From positions 1 through 64,000 of the forward strand of contig JAIOTZ010000144.1 of NCBI GenBank assembly GCA_023374045.1: DNA of 64,000 bases, given 5' to 3'. The position numbers were made by a program, and so were the translations under genes. Below, piece by piece: positions 10,801 to 23,335 of the stretch. Under the pieces are notes generated by a model that was given only the letters and a program-made list of their open reading frames with translations, was not told the origin of the DNA and ran no database searches. The stretch is from Limonium bicolor (lineage: Eukaryota > Streptophyta > Magnoliopsida > Caryophyllales > Plumbaginaceae). The stretch's first letter is position 1. Each line of letters starts with the position of its first letter.

Positions 10801-11372
10801 TTTAACTTTCCTAGGGTGGGTTTGGGGTGTTTTGGGGTAGGGTAATCTATTTGGAATTTGTTTTGTACTTTATATTGTAGCAACTAAGTCGGTAGGTTTT
10901 TAGGGTTTGTGGTGGCGGGTCGTAGACCCTAAACCCGCCACCACAAACCCTAAAAATGCCTTCGACGTTTTTAGCTTTCCTAGGGTGCGTTTTGGGGTGT
11001 TTTGGGGTAGGTAATCTATTTGGAATTTGTTCTGTACTTTATATTGTAGCAACTAACTCGACAGGTTTTAAGGGTTTGTGGTAGCGGGTTTAGGGTCGTT
11101 AGACCCTAAACCCGCCACTATAAACCCTAAAAATGCCTTCGACGTTTTTAGCTTTCCTAGGGTGGGTTTTGGGGTGTTTTGGGGGTAGGGTAATCTATTT
11201 GGAATTTGTTCTGTACTTTATATTGTAGCAACTAAGTCGACAGGTTTTTAGGGTTTGTGATAGCGGGTTTATGGCCCGCCACTATAAGCCCTAAAAATGT
11301 CTTCGACGTTTTTAGCTTTCCTATGGTGGGTTTTGGGGTGTTTTGGGGGTAGGGTAATCTATTTGGAATTAA
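10801..11372. repeat. ~170-bp tandem repeat, 3.3 copies, each with a hairpin
   Basis: Units begin near 10801, 10970, 11148 and 11311 with TTTAGCTTTCCTAGGGTGGG, giving periods of about 169, 178 and 163. Each of the first three units ends in an inverted repeat of the type GGGTTTGTGGTGGCGGG ... CCCGCCACCACAAACCC, with a short centre. The fourth unit is cut off after AATCTATTTGGAATT. A diverged echo (GTTTAGGGTCTTAC, AAACCCTAAAAATG) occurs at about 12140-12190. Confidence 0.88.
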
Positions 11373-11644
11373 TGAGTGTTCTAATCACAACCATTCAAAT
11401 AAATCAAAGTGATTCTAATGAGCAATATTTAAGCCTTTGTATAAAGGCTTTTGTTTGTCCTTTATAGGATCCGCGCCCGTTCCCTCGGTGGTGGAATTGG
11501 AATGCCCACTTGTATAAAGGCTCACTATTTGCCTTTATCTAAAGGCATCAATATGAGCCCTTAGATTTAAATGACTTAATCCTATCCATTAATTTAAATT
11601 CCTTCTTCTAACCATCATCCCATAATTACTCATTGCTTTGAAAA

Positions 11645-12115
11645 ATATATGCCATGTATTTACTAATATATGTGCCATACACGTATGAAATATGTTCCAC
11701 GAGTGTATATCGTTGATAGACAAAAACTACTCAATATTCATTGCTTAATTCTAACAGATTAATTGTATTTAATGACGCTATGTGTATATTGAACTTATAT
11801 TGTACATGTACTGCTATTAGCTGAAGTTTAGATAGGGACAAATGTTAGCCATAGACATTAAAAAATATATATCATGTGTGTACAAATATATATGCCACAT
11901 ACCTATGAAATATTTGTCACGCATGTATATTGTAAATATACAAAAAGTACTCAATATTCATTGCTCAATTCTAACAGATCAATTGTATTTAATGAAACTA
12001 ATATATATGCCACAACCTATGAAATATTTGCCATAGACATTAAGATATGTAAGCCATGTGTATATAAATATGTATGCCATAGCTAAATAAAATATTGGCC
12101 ACGGTTGTATATCAT
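11645..12115. repeat. ~220-bp tandem duplication, AT-rich
   Basis: A stretch at about 11645-11775 is repeated with changes at about 11865-11995. Shared blocks are CTCAATATTCATTGCT(T/C)AATTCTAACAGAT and AATTGTATTTAATGA. A third partial copy at 12000-12110 has the ATGCCAC/ATGAAATATTTGCCA part only. There is no coding potential; the short ORFs at 11842-12086 are by-products. Confidence 0.75.
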
Positions 12116-12889
12116 TAATATTCCATTGCTTGTATAAAGGGTTTACGGTTTAGGGTCTTACAATGCTTGTATTACAAACCCTAAAAATGTTTTCGGCATT
12201 TTTTAATTGATCATATAGTGGTTTTATGGTTTGTGGTATAGGTAATGTTGGTGTAGAGTAATCTTAAAAAAAATCGTTTTTGAGGCTGGCTACTGAGCCT
12301 GTAGCTTATATTCTGTCGCCAACAGCCTATGAGTGCATTTAGTAATTTTGTAACTGCAAATAATGACTTCTTTAAAATATTATTATTAGTTATCTGGTGG
12401 CTATCAATTTTCATATACATGGCTAATATTATCCTATAAAAATGGCTAACATTTTTTTCTCTGTATGGCTGACATTAATGCCTTTATGTAAAGGCAATTT
12501 GGTGTCCTTTAGCTTAACCACACTCGTCCGCTTCGCACAGAGGGGTGAAGAGAACAATTCAAAGATAAGTATATGTGGTCGATTGAGCATGTATATGTGA
12601 AAGTCAAATTCTTAGCTACATACATGTGTGATGTGTCCTATCTCTGCTACACTAGGACAGTTTTGTAATTATTGGCGTGTGATGGGATAAAAACAGAAGA
12701 AAAAGAAAATTCGCCAGTCCAGTGATTTACCGCAGAATCATTTCTGCATTTTTTATTAGTTGTATTTTTTAATATATAAGTCCAAAATAAAAAAGCATAT
12801 CATTGTTTATCTAAATTTAAGCTCTTTAAAACAAGACCAGTAATAAATATATTTTGACAACATTGAAAAAATATATTTTTACATGTATA

Positions 12890-13215
12890 AACCGTTTTTA
12901 TACTTTAATGTGAGGATGTATGTACATATTTTAATGTAAGAATGTACATATTTTATGTGACGATGTACATGTTCAAATGTGATAATGTACATATTTTTTA
13001 ATGAAAATATGTACATGTTTGTATGACCATCTGTATAAGTTTTCTCTCTTATATGTACAGAATTTATCTAAGAATGTACATATTTAATTATTCATACAGG
13101 TTTATGTGACCATCTATATGTTTTTAATGTGAAGATATACATGTTTTTACGTGAGAATGTACATGTTTTAGTGAACATTTGTACAGGTTTGTATGACCAT
13201 CTGTACAAGTTTTCT
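12890..13215. repeat. Degenerate short tandem repeats around ATGTACATATTTTAATGTGA
   Basis: The motif (A)ATGTGA(G/A)(G/A)ATGTACAT(A/G)TTT recurs roughly every 25-40 bases, interspersed with GTTTGTATGACCATCTGTACAAG (about 13017, 13183). This looks like internal repeat structure of the surrounding TIR element. Confidence 0.7.
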
Positions 13216-13590
13216 TTTACGTTCTGTGCACTATACATGTAAAAATATTTTTTAAAAAAGGTGTCAAAATATATCCATGACTAGTCTTGTTTTGAAAAGC
13301 TTGAATTTAGATGAACAATGATATAATTTTTTTCATTTTAGACTTATATATTAAAAGTTACATTAATTTAAAGTTTTTGTTATAAAAAAAATCTTAAAAG
13401 AAAAAATACTCGCGCAGGAGGTATGTAACCAAGATGACTACAATAACCTTTAGCCAAGACAATTTCTATGTAAAATATAGTTGCAATAACAAATTTATTT
13501 TAGAAAATGGTCTAGTCGCTAATGGCTTCTTGATATGTGTAATCCATTTGTATCATTTTACTGACATCCAAGCCTTTTCTTGATAGGTTC

Positions 13591-13984
13591 TTAGGGCATC
13601 CACAGTGGTGTGGATTCCACCCACATTTGTCAGTAAGAAATTAAAAATACATCTACAATGGTGTGGAATCCACCCAATTTCTCTTTCATCGTTTCTTAGA
13701 TAGGGAACGTACGGAAAAAGAAATTGATTGATTACATTTTTGCGTTATCTGACACTTCCAATAAAAAAATATTTATTGCTTTCTAAAATAGTTTTAGATG
13801 TAAAGTAAAAAGAAATAGTGAGAGGTGAAAGAAACAAATTAGTGGGAGGAGTGAGAAGGTTAAGAAACTCGTTATTGTAGGGATGAACAATTGCATGGAG
13901 TTGGTTAGACAATAAAAAATATTTTCTGGTGACATGTCACCCAGGAATCTGTTAAGAACCATATAACCATTGTGGATGCCCTTA
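13591..13984. mobile_element. Tourist MITE (PIF/Harbinger-derived)
   Basis: TIRs are GGGCATCCACAGTGGTGTGG at the left and, reversed, GGGCATCCACAATGGTTATA at the right. Perfect TTA target duplications lie at 13591-13593 and 13982-13984. An internal partial repeat of the left end (ACAATGGTGTGGAATCCACCC) occurs near 13655. Confidence 0.88.
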
Positions 13985-14009
13985 TGCACGAGGCTGGACA
14001 TCTTCCACG

Positions 14010-14335
14010 TGGAAGGAATTACCTTGACTATCAGCCTATCAAACTCGAGTTTAGGCCTACTTTTGTGGTGGAATCAAGTGCTTTCGGTTTGAAAATTATT
14101 GTGCCAGAGATAATGACTATCTTGCATTGGTGCAAAGGGTGTGGAACGGTGGTGAAGGCGATTTCCAAGATAAGGTTGACAGATTTGGGGTCGAGCTCAA
14201 GAGTTGGGGTAAGCAGAAGCTGGCTAGTGAGCGCAGAGCCATTAAACTGGTGAAGAAGGATCTTGATATTGTTGCTTCAGCCAATCCAACTGATCTTGCC
14301 ATGAAGGAGTTTGGGTGGCAATGGCCCGTCACTCG
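14010..14335 (+). pseudogene. LINE ORF2 fragment (endonuclease-RT linker)
   Basis: Shifted frames give the linker between endonuclease and reverse transcriptase of plant L1 elements: a piece with EFRPTFVVES, then QRVWNGGEGDFQDKVDRFGV, then LKSWGKQKLASERRAIKLVK. There is a frame change near 14125. It is probably the 5' part of the LINE whose RT resumes at 15419, with about 1.1 kb of other sequence between. Confidence 0.65.
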
Positions 14336-14339
14336 TTTT

Positions 14340-15410
14340 TATCCGCTCCACCAGAAACTGACCTGTCATCCATTAAGGTTCGCCCGAACTTGACCCGAAC
14401 TCACAGGTAAAATAGGTGAATTAGGTGATAAACGAGTAAGATTTTATTGTATGTTTTTATAATTTTAAGAAAATATTAGAGGTTGATTGTAAATTTTTTG
14501 TAACTTTTGGGACCAAAATGTAATTTATCGAGTATGGACAACCTCTTCACATGAATAAGGCTCCCCCATGGCCAACATTTCCTACAAACACGACCTTCAA
14601 CACAAGCGAGCAAATGCATGTTCGAATCAGGATTAATGGACGCAAATAGAGATTCAAAATACCCCCTAGCAACACTTTCAATCTCACCCTAATCAGAGAT
14701 ACTAACCCCCATCATGTCTAACCAAAACATAAATCATATTTCATCTAGGTAATTTCTTGGCTACATCTAAATGTAGCTATAGATGGCTGCATACATGTAC
14801 ATTTGTTCAATAAAAATTATACAGTTAGTAAATAAAAACAGTACTGATGTATATGTAAAGTTATACATTGAATTCTGATATTATTGAAATTGAACTAGAT
14901 GTAGATACTAACTTTTTAAACTGTACAATAAACTTACAAAACTTGTACTTCTACACTATACAAACTGTACTATTGTAAATGTAGCCAAAGATAGCTATAT
15001 ATGCTTGTTGCCAAGAATGATTGTTTCATCTATTCCAGAGCCCTAAATCTGCTAAAGAAAACACTTGAGTGTCTATCACCTTTAATTAACCATTGCTGGT
15101 AGGACTTTGGTGCCACCATACCCCTTCCTTCAATAACAGCCAATCCAGCTCGAAAGACAGCCGACTCCACTAGGGGTGGCAATACCCATCAGGTACCCGA
15201 TCCATATAAATGGGTGAAAACTCGAAATAAACGGGTGAAAAATGGGTGACGGGTGAAACAGAGGATGGGTCGGGTCGGGTGATGGGTGAGATTTTTTCAC
15301 CCATCGCCTGACCCATCACCTGGTTCTCACCCAACCCATCACCCTTCATAGTTTTACCCAAATATTTTTGATAATACCCTTTGAATTTCACTAAAAATTA
15401 CAGTCAAACT
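14340..15410. other. Interposed non-coding sequence, possible hAT-like ends
   Basis: This stretch separates two LINE parts. It contains GGGTGGCAATGG at about 14314 and TAGGGGTGGCAATACCCATC at 15173, both resembling hAT-type termini but in the same orientation. A cluster of ACCCATCACC/GGGTGATGGGT inverted repeats lies at 15215-15350. I see no gene and cannot define element ends. Confidence 0.35.
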
Positions 15411-15418
15411 CACAAAAT

Positions 15419-18400
15419 TTGTATATCAAAGGTATGCATCCATGCAAAGCTCCTGACCTCGATGGAGTTAATGGTACATTTCTAAATACTTATTGGCCTA
15501 TTATAAGTGATTTTATTTTCACATCACTTCAGTTTCTCAATTCGGATGCTTTGCCTGAGGGAATTAATCGTACACATATTGTCTTGGTGCCTAAGAAGAA
15601 GGGGACTAATGTTATGCCTGATTTTTGTCCTATTTCACTATGCAATACCATTTATCATGTTTTATCTAGGGTTTTAGTCAATCGAGTTAAGTCGGCCATG
15701 CCTTTCGCTTTCGTTATATCAAATTGTAAAGCTGCTTCTATATCCAGAAGGCACATTGGTGATAAGATAGTCATATTATAATCACATATGAGCTCTTGCA
15801 TATGATAAGACATTCTATATCAGTTCACATAGGTAATTTGCATATAAGATTGACACGTCAAAGGCCTTTGATAGGGTGTAATAATCTTTCATAATTGATG
15901 TCCTAACTAGTGTGGGATTTCATTCTAGATTGGTGAGTTTGGTGCGTAAATGTCTAACGACGGCTTCTGTGTCTGTTTTAATAAATGGGTACCCAGGGGA
16001 GACCTTCAAACCAAAACATGGGCTTGGGCAGGGGGATCCTTTGTCGCCATATCTATTTATTAGTTGTATGCAGGTGTTGACATCCAGTTTTCTTTTGGCA
16101 AGTGATGTAGGACTTTATAAGTGGTTTCATATTCGGGGACTGGAGGTACTGACAACTTATTTGTTTCTTGCGGATGATTGTGTTTTATTTCGTGAGGCTA
16201 ATGTAAGTAATGTTGGGGAGCTTCATGGATTACTATTGGACTTTAGTCTAGCGTCGGGTCAGTGCATAAATGATCATAAGTCTGGCATTATGTTTTCTCG
16301 TGGGGTGCGACCATCTTTGAGGTGTGACATAGTTAATCGGTTAGGGGCGTGTGTTGGGAAAATTACATACATAGTAATTAAACCTGGCTAAAATGGGCAA
16401 GTGCACCCAATTCGTTGTAATAAAACAAGTGTCGTATCCACAAGGAAATTGGTTTCTAAATCCCGAGCTTCGGTATAATAGTTAAGTGCGAATAAACAGT
16501 AAAATGGGGGTTTAGCCAGAGGCAAGCTTGGTTGTTTGTTAATTGAAATGCAACAAAAACAGTAAAATGTTTGTGTATGGAATGGATGGGGAGAGTACCC
16601 TAGGATAGTGGGAATCACCCAATTCACTCAAAGAACTTCAAAACCATAACTCATCATCTTAGTGCCCATTAAAGTTTAGCACATGAAACCCCAAATCATG
16701 GGAAATCCAATTATTACCTAAATAGTCAAACCCCTTAATTAAAGGAGATTCAAGTCATCGAATAACATTAAGCAAGCACTCTTAATCAATAGCCCCAAGC
16801 ATTCACTTCCAAAATCAAGAAAGCAAAAGTTAGGGTTTACTCCCTTCTTGGTCTAGCTCCAAACTCAAGCTCAAGTATTGAATGGAACCACCATAAATGC
16901 AATAAGAGATCAATTGAGTGCATTAATTGATATTAAAGGGAATAAAACGAGAGTAACAAATGAGTTAGGTTTCTAGCATTCAATGAGCAAAATGGGTTCA
17001 AACCCTCATCCTAGGATACAAATGGAACTACTCAGACATAGCTAAAGGAAAGAGCAAAGAGAAGGAAGAATTAGCCATTAGAGGAGCTCCCAAGCTTCAA
17101 TGGAGGTAGAAATCTTCACTTTCTTCTTCCTCCTTTCTTCTCTTCTTTTCTCCTCTTCTTTTCTCCTCTATTTTCGTCTCTCTCTCGTTTGTTTAGGGTT
17201 GAAGTCGTGTGTGTTTGATAATCATATAAGAGTCCCCAAAATCAGCTTTTAAAAACGCAGATCTGGGCAAATTTTCTGTCCGACCGACCCAGACTGGGTC
17301 GGTCCCGTGGGTCGGTCGGTCTCCGAAGAAGAACGCACGTGAGTCATTTTAAGTATGACCGACCCAGGTCCGACCCAGGCTTATGGGTCGGTCGATTCCA
17401 GTAGCTTGGCATCCGGAAAAACCAATCCGACTGACCCAGAGTGGGTCGGTCCTGTGGGTCGGTCCTGCTCCAGATATTTGCTCTAACTTGCGATGAGCCC
17501 AGAATCTTCATTATGGCTCGGAATTGCTCCCCGTTTGCGGCGTTGGAAAGCTTGAGAGATGAGGAATCTGTTGATGCATTCCACTAGCTCAAAGAGAACC
17601 CAAAATTATGCTCAAAATGAGCTTTTACCTATCAAGAGATCAAACTCTATAAGTTCACTATTAATCACTAAAACACTATATTAAGTGGTGAAACAAGTTA
17701 TGCATCCAATAGAATGAAGGTGAATGAAGCTCTTAAAATAGCATTATTTCACCACTTATCAGCGCGAGAGGTAGATGACTTTGGTATGTATTTGGGTCTT
17801 CCAAATCACATGGATATGAGTATAGGCCAAGTGTTTGAGTATCTTAAGAATCAGATGGCGGAGAAAATCCAAGGATGGACTAGGTTAGTGTCATAGGCAG
17901 GGAGAAGTATGTTAATTAAATCGGCGTTATGAGTGTTATCTGATTGCCTATAGATGTGATCTTAAGTCAATGCAAAAGATGATTGCAAGGTTTTGGTGGG
18001 GAGGCAGGTTAAGAACAAGAAGTATGCATTGTCAAAAGTGGTCAGATATGTGCCATAGTCTTTAGCATGAAGGGTTAGGGTTTAGGGATTTGGAATGCAT
18101 GAATACAGCTCTTCTAGCTCATCAATGCTGGCATGTGTTGATTGATTCATCTTTGCTACTATCAAAGGTTTTGAAAGCATGATATTTTCTGCACAATGGG
18201 TTGCTATATGCAAAGTTTGGTAGTAATTCAAGCTTGATTTGAAGGTCTTGCATGAGGTTTTTGGCTTGGTACGCAAAGGAGTTGTCCGAAGGATAGATGA
18301 TGGTAATAGTACAAAGATTGTTGACAATTGGATCCAGGGTAAGGTTGGCGGCAAGCCCTTGTTATGGTCTTTGCCGCACTTGCTCAATAGAAGGGGTTGG

Positions 18401-18900
18401 TTTCTTGGCTCATTGATCCTAAGCAACAAGTTTGGTGCGTTGGGATGATTAACCAATGGTTTTATCCATTTGATGCAGTCTTGATCTTGAACATGTCTTT
18501 GGAAAATGATGAGGGTCGACAGTTGGCAATTGAGCCTTGACTCTAGGGGTGACTTTTTTTTAAATCAGCATATGATGAGGCTTTGCATTTGAAAAATGAC
18601 AGAAAGGCTACTAAGAGTGGTAGCTCTATGGGAGTGGCAGTGAAGCGCATGTGGAAGTGTCATGTTCCTCTAAGGGAAGTATCGTTGTGGAAGTACTATG
18701 TGTCCTATGTGTTTTGTGGAGGATATGAATCCACGACACATGTTTTTCTTCATTTTGTTAAAGTGGCTGAACTTTGGAATAATGCAGGCATATGCATTCC
18801 TACTTCTGTATTTACTAATGGTGCATTGAGAGATTGGTTTTACCAATCTTACTTGACTTTGCCCTTGTGTGACATAACTAATGTTTTAACCTTATAGTGA
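15419..18900 (+). pseudogene. LINE (L1-type) reverse transcriptase, copy A, interrupted
   Basis: Pieces follow plant L1 ORF2 order. 15419-15781 holds RT fingers (KAPDLDGVNGTFLNTYW, THIVLVPKKKG, PISLCNTIYHVLSRVLVNRV). 15912-16350 holds the palm with HGLGQGDPLSPYLF and the catalytic-type LFLADDCVLF. 17762-17896 continues the same frame with DDFGMYLGLPNHMDM and KIQGWTRLVS. Decayed thumb/connection sequence follows, then zf-RVT at 18583-18897 (VFCGGYESTTHVFLHF). A 1.4-kb solo LTR splits it at 16352-17761. Many stops and frameshifts make it dead. From about 15756 onward it is duplicated as copy B. Confidence 0.85.
16352..17761 (-). mobile_element. Solo LTR, 1,410 bp, inserted in LINE copy A
   Basis: The ends are TGTTGGGAAAATTACA ... 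CACCACTTATCA (TG...CA). The flanks are GCGTG (16347-16351) and GCGCG (17762-17766), a 5-bp target duplication with one change. The undisturbed site GCGCG is present in copy B at about 42090-42094, which proves insertion. I assign minus orientation because the reverse strand begins TGATAAGTGGTGAAATA and recalls a common plant LTR; this is inference. At 17279-17470 it contains clustered palindromes built from GACCGACCCA and TGGGTCGGTC. No protein is encoded. Confidence 0.85.
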
Positions 18901-19060
18901 AAATTATGGTATGCTCATTGTTAGGTTATGCCTGGTAGGGTGCGTGAGCTCGTATGAGGGTGGTTGCAGGCTGTAACATTTTTACAGGTGGCGGGGAAAG
19001 TGATGGTTGGTGCTGCATGAGCACCCTTGCATGGCCCTTGTGATATGGGAGTGTTTAATG

Positions 19061-21251
19061 TGTAACGACCCCAAACACCACCCTAGGAGTTAGGGACGTT
19101 ACACGCCGCGTATCTATTACCTAATAACGCAAGGCTCTAACATACGATACCCAAAACAAAACAAAGTACACTTTTATTAACTGAAAATAGATTACAAGGT
19201 CTATCTGACATTACATACAGAAGCCAAACTACATTACGTCACATAATCAAATTACAAAGGGCCTTAAGCCACAACTACAAATACAAAGCGAAGGACGATG
19301 CAGAAAGCATAGCGGAGTCTTCAAAGGAAACTTAAACCTGCAAATCAGACGGAAATAGGGGTGAGCCAAACTATAGCTCAGCAGGTGATAAACTTCATCA
19401 GCTGAGCATGCTCAAAACATATACTGAACATAATCATATACTAATACATAAGCTTAGCAAATCAGACTGGAAGTTGTAACATAAATCAGATAGAGAATGA
19501 AGCTTTCTCAAATCAGAGGAGTGACAAGCCAGAACCGAAATAGAAGTTTGTCAGATCAGAGCAAAGAAGCAGGAACTGAGCAAACCGAACAGAAGTCTTA
19601 AATCAGAACAAAGCAAACCACAAACTCAGAAGTTCATAACAGAAGCTCAATCAAAACAGAGGTGGGACACTAGACACCAGCTGACACATCAGAAGGACTC
19701 ACATAACGTCCTATGGATCCGAAGATCCCACAACAGAAGCCGTAGAGACAGCTATGGACCCGTCGGTCACTAAACATCCAAGGGACCCTGAGAGATAGAA
19801 CAGAAGGGAACCCAAGGGAATAACAGAAGGAATTCCTGCGTAGCATGCTACGGGACAGCCAGACCCGACTATCCAAGGCTCAGAAGCTAAACATCTAGGT
19901 CCCAAAACAGAGGCTTTACAAAACAACACAGAAGCCTTAACATAACAGAACGGAGGGCCGAAGCACATCATACAGATCATAAGCCCTTATCAAAACAAAA
20001 GTCATACACTGACTATCAAACCCGAAAACAAAACAGAAGCGTAGAAGCTCGAACACTCTTCTAGAGCAAATTAGAGTTCCAAGGCTTGTTGAGAACTTTC
20101 AAATTAAAGTACACATATACATGTGCTAAAACATATTAGATCAGATAGTACTCGAAAAGAGGAATCCAACGCCGCAAACGGCACTCAAAACGGAGCTCAA
20201 ACGAAGAAGTTATGCTAAAACAAAGGTCGGTCCGAACATGAGTCCGACCTTGCATGTTCGGACCTAATTCGAGAGTCTGAAAATCCTCCGGTGTATGATG
20301 TCCGAACTTCAATGTTCGGACACATGTTAGGACATACCGAAAACTGCAAAATCACTTACGGAAATCAGCCAGAACCAAGCCACAATCCCCCACAAAACAT
20401 ACATAACTTATTGTAGCAAATTAACCAATCGAAAACACATTTCCATGGGGTTTTAACGCATCAAACGCACATCAAAATCAACCAAAAACATCACCAAATC
20501 AAAGAGTTAAAACAATCATATACGAAGAACAAACAAAATCAGAAATCCCATGGACGAACACACAACCGAATCCATTCACCACCTACCTCACATCCGACGC
20601 AAAGCCATCTCTGCGGACCCGACAACAATCTCTACTCGAATTCCATCACGAAATCACAAACACTCGCACAAATCGAAAAGGACCAACACCGAAGGGAGAA
20701 GCAAGGAACTTGACTGATGAACAGCAACGCACACTCCGACTCTACGGATTGGAATCCTCGATGCTGAACTTAGCCACTAGACTAATTAATTTGCAGGATG
20801 GAAGAATTGTGAAGAAGAGAGGAATTGAGGAAGAGGAAGAGGAAAACTTTGCAGAGCGGAAGTTTCTTCTTTGGGTGAGAAGAAACTGACGTGAAATGTC
20901 GTCAGGAAAGAAGGAGAGAGGAAATTAAATTAGATTTGGAATTTCCTTCCTTTATGAATAATAGCATAACGTAAAAGAAGGAAAAGGAAGGTTAGTAGTC
21001 CTTTTACTAACCAAAGAATAAATAACAAAAAGGAATAAAGAGTTATTAATAACTATCCTCTCCTACTAATAATTAAGTAACGAAAGGAAGAAAAGAACAA
21101 TGTAAATCTCCTTTCTCAAAATGAATACTAAAGACCGGAATAAATCATAGACGAATCAACTCAAGATTCAAAACATGATTAGTCTCCCTTTGCAAAACCG
21201 AAACAAAATAGAAGCAAGATGAAATAAAAGAAAAAAAACTGGGGCATAACA
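19061..21251 (-). mobile_element. Solo LTR, 2,191 bp, same family as the LTRs at 23336-27012
   Basis: It begins TGTAACGACCCC and ends GGGGCATAACA, and is flanked by perfect TAATG repeats (19056-19060, 21252-21256). Copy B has the single empty site TAATG at 43385-43389. Its reverse complement ends GGGGTCGTTACA, like the element ending at 27012, and shares internal blocks such as ACGCGGCGTGTAA and the TCCGAAC...GTTCGGAC palindromes (20224-20330). No internal retroviral-type genes are present. Confidence 0.88.
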
Positions 21252-21690
21252 TAATGTGTCGGTTGATGGCAGTTTGGATGGGTGTGGCTGTTATGGCCTG
21301 GGGTTTTTCTACTTTGGGGGTCTGAGGATGGGCGGCTGAAGGCAGCAGGAATCAAGGGAGGAGTTGGTGGTTTCACGTCGGTGGCGATAGAGGTTTTGAG
21401 TTTGATTGTGTGATTATATTGGATTGTATGAAATTTAATATTCACACGAATTGTTTAGGTTTAGTTAACTATCTAGATAACAAATAAAGAGTTGTGTCGG
21501 ATGCTAGAGATTTGTTAGATTGGTTTTTGACAAATTTATCTCATTTGGAATTTGTAAGTTGTAACTATGTTGCACGGGATGCTAATGTAGCTGCACATAT
21601 GGTAGCAAATATGGGGAGGGGGTCTAAGGATGAATGGTTTTGGTCGGATGATGTTCCTTCATGGATTTGTAACTTATGTGCATAATGATT
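21252..21690 (+). pseudogene. LINE RNase H C-terminal fragment, copy A
   Basis: This continues the LINE after the LTR insertion. The readable frame from 21494 gives DARDLLDWFLTNLSHLEFVS then NYVARDANVAAHMVANMGRG, the typical end of the RNase H domain in plant L1 ORF2. It stops at 21683-21685. Copy B has the same piece with a 12-base deletion near 43730. Confidence 0.78.
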
Positions 21691-23335
21691 ATAACATGAT
21701 TTATTTCCAAAAAACATAAATACTAATTGTCTCCTACTCAAAAGAGAACGGTTGAAAAAGGATATGAAAATGATTAACCGATCTAGGCCAAGCCAATGAA
21801 CACTCAAATAGAAGCTATGAAGATTAATAATGGTGAGCATCGATGTTGTATAAGTGAAAGAATATAGAGCTCTTAGTATTTGAGCAAAGGATTTTCATGT
21901 GTTACCGGCGTCCTCGACTCTCGCCAGAGAAAACGATATAAGATATATGATCAAAAAGTTTACTAAGTTTCGGTCATTGATTCATTGCTTAGTTGGTTCA
22001 ACTAAGAATTAGGAAAGAATGTGGTTGAGATAATAATAGAAGATATTTGATCTAGTTATACAAACACTGAAGCTAAAATATAAAGTACGATGAACGTTAC
22101 ACAATACATAAATGTAATATACATGCTAAGGATCTAGAGATTGTTATAGGTGATGGTAAGTCTGTTAAGGTAAGCTACATCAAGGGGTTGTGTGGTTTTG
22201 GCATATGAATCATAATGAAATCAGAAAAAGATAATGTAAAACAAAGAAGAGAAAATTCATACTATACCCTTAAAAAGTTTTATAATTTTCTATGTACCCG
22301 GTTTCAAAAATCACGCTCCATATGCTCCTAAAAACTTTCAAAATTCATGATGTATCCTACTTTGTGAAATAATCGTGAATAATGACTATTTTATTCCTCA
22401 CACTGCACATCATGATTATAATTCACAATAAGCCAGGTTTATTATTCGGAGGGATTTTATGAAATTTTCCAAAAAATATTGAAATAATACAAAAATACAA
22501 ATAATTACAAAAGCTATTTGAAAGAGTAATAAAATTATAAAAAATAACTTAAACAGTATGCATATACAAAACTTTCTTCTCATTGTTTTTTTACCTTAAT
22601 TGGCTATTTATTAGTCATCTTCTTCATTAAAATATTTACAATCATGGCTAGATAAATTAAATATTATATAATAAGGATATATATGTCAATTTATAAAACA
22701 AAACTAATCCAATATATGAAAAGGCAGTTGTATATTATTTTAATTAGAAAATTCAACCCACCATGCGACACATTCATTTCTTTTTAATAAATTAATTTGA
22801 ATTGTTGTTTTCTATTTAATTTTTAATATGAAAAAAGAAATAATACAAGAAATAAAATCATTATCAGTTTGTTGCTTCCCATAAAGTTATAATCTCTATA
22901 TTTATCAATTTGTCGAGTGGTTTTAGCTATAATTAATGTTTTAAACGATATTTGTGAGTCACATGATGGGTTAAATTTTCTAATTAAAATCATGTACAAC
23001 TACCTCATCTTATATGGGATTAGTTTTGTTTATTAATGGACATATATACGCTTATTATATAATCTTTAATCATTATGTAACCATATATGCACATATTTCA
23101 ATAAAGAATAAGATTCATAAACAATCAAGGAAGGTAAAAAACAATCAAATTAAAATAAATTAATTTGTTTGAAGTTTTGTGTATATTTGATATTTAGGAA
23201 TTATTAAGTTTATTTGGATTTTATATCTTTTAGTTAATTTTTTATAATTTTATTACTCTTTTGAATATTTTTTGTAATTATTAATTTTTTATAGAATTTT
23301 AAATTCTTTTTTGGAAAATTTCATAAAATGCTCCC

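Larger units (their letters stand above)
10495..13425. mobile_element. Probable non-coding TIR element with long inverted arms
   Basis: A ~190-bp sequence at about 10495-10695 reappears in inverted orientation at about 13232-13420. The shared core is TTTAATATATAAGTCCAAAAT, then a CATTGTTCATCCAAATTCAAG-like run, then a poly(T)-rich TTTACATGTAT. A third, direct copy sits at about 12764-12890. The outer ends also match loosely (GCGTACGGGTGAATTTTTT against the reverse of AAAAAATACTCGCGCAGG). No transposase is visible. The boundaries and the possibility that two elements are nested are uncertain. Confidence 0.5.

Noticed and set aside
14309..15200. A complete hAT transposon
   Set aside because: Two hAT-like GGGTGGCAA ends exist but in the same orientation, and no 8-bp target duplication was found, so an element cannot be delimited.
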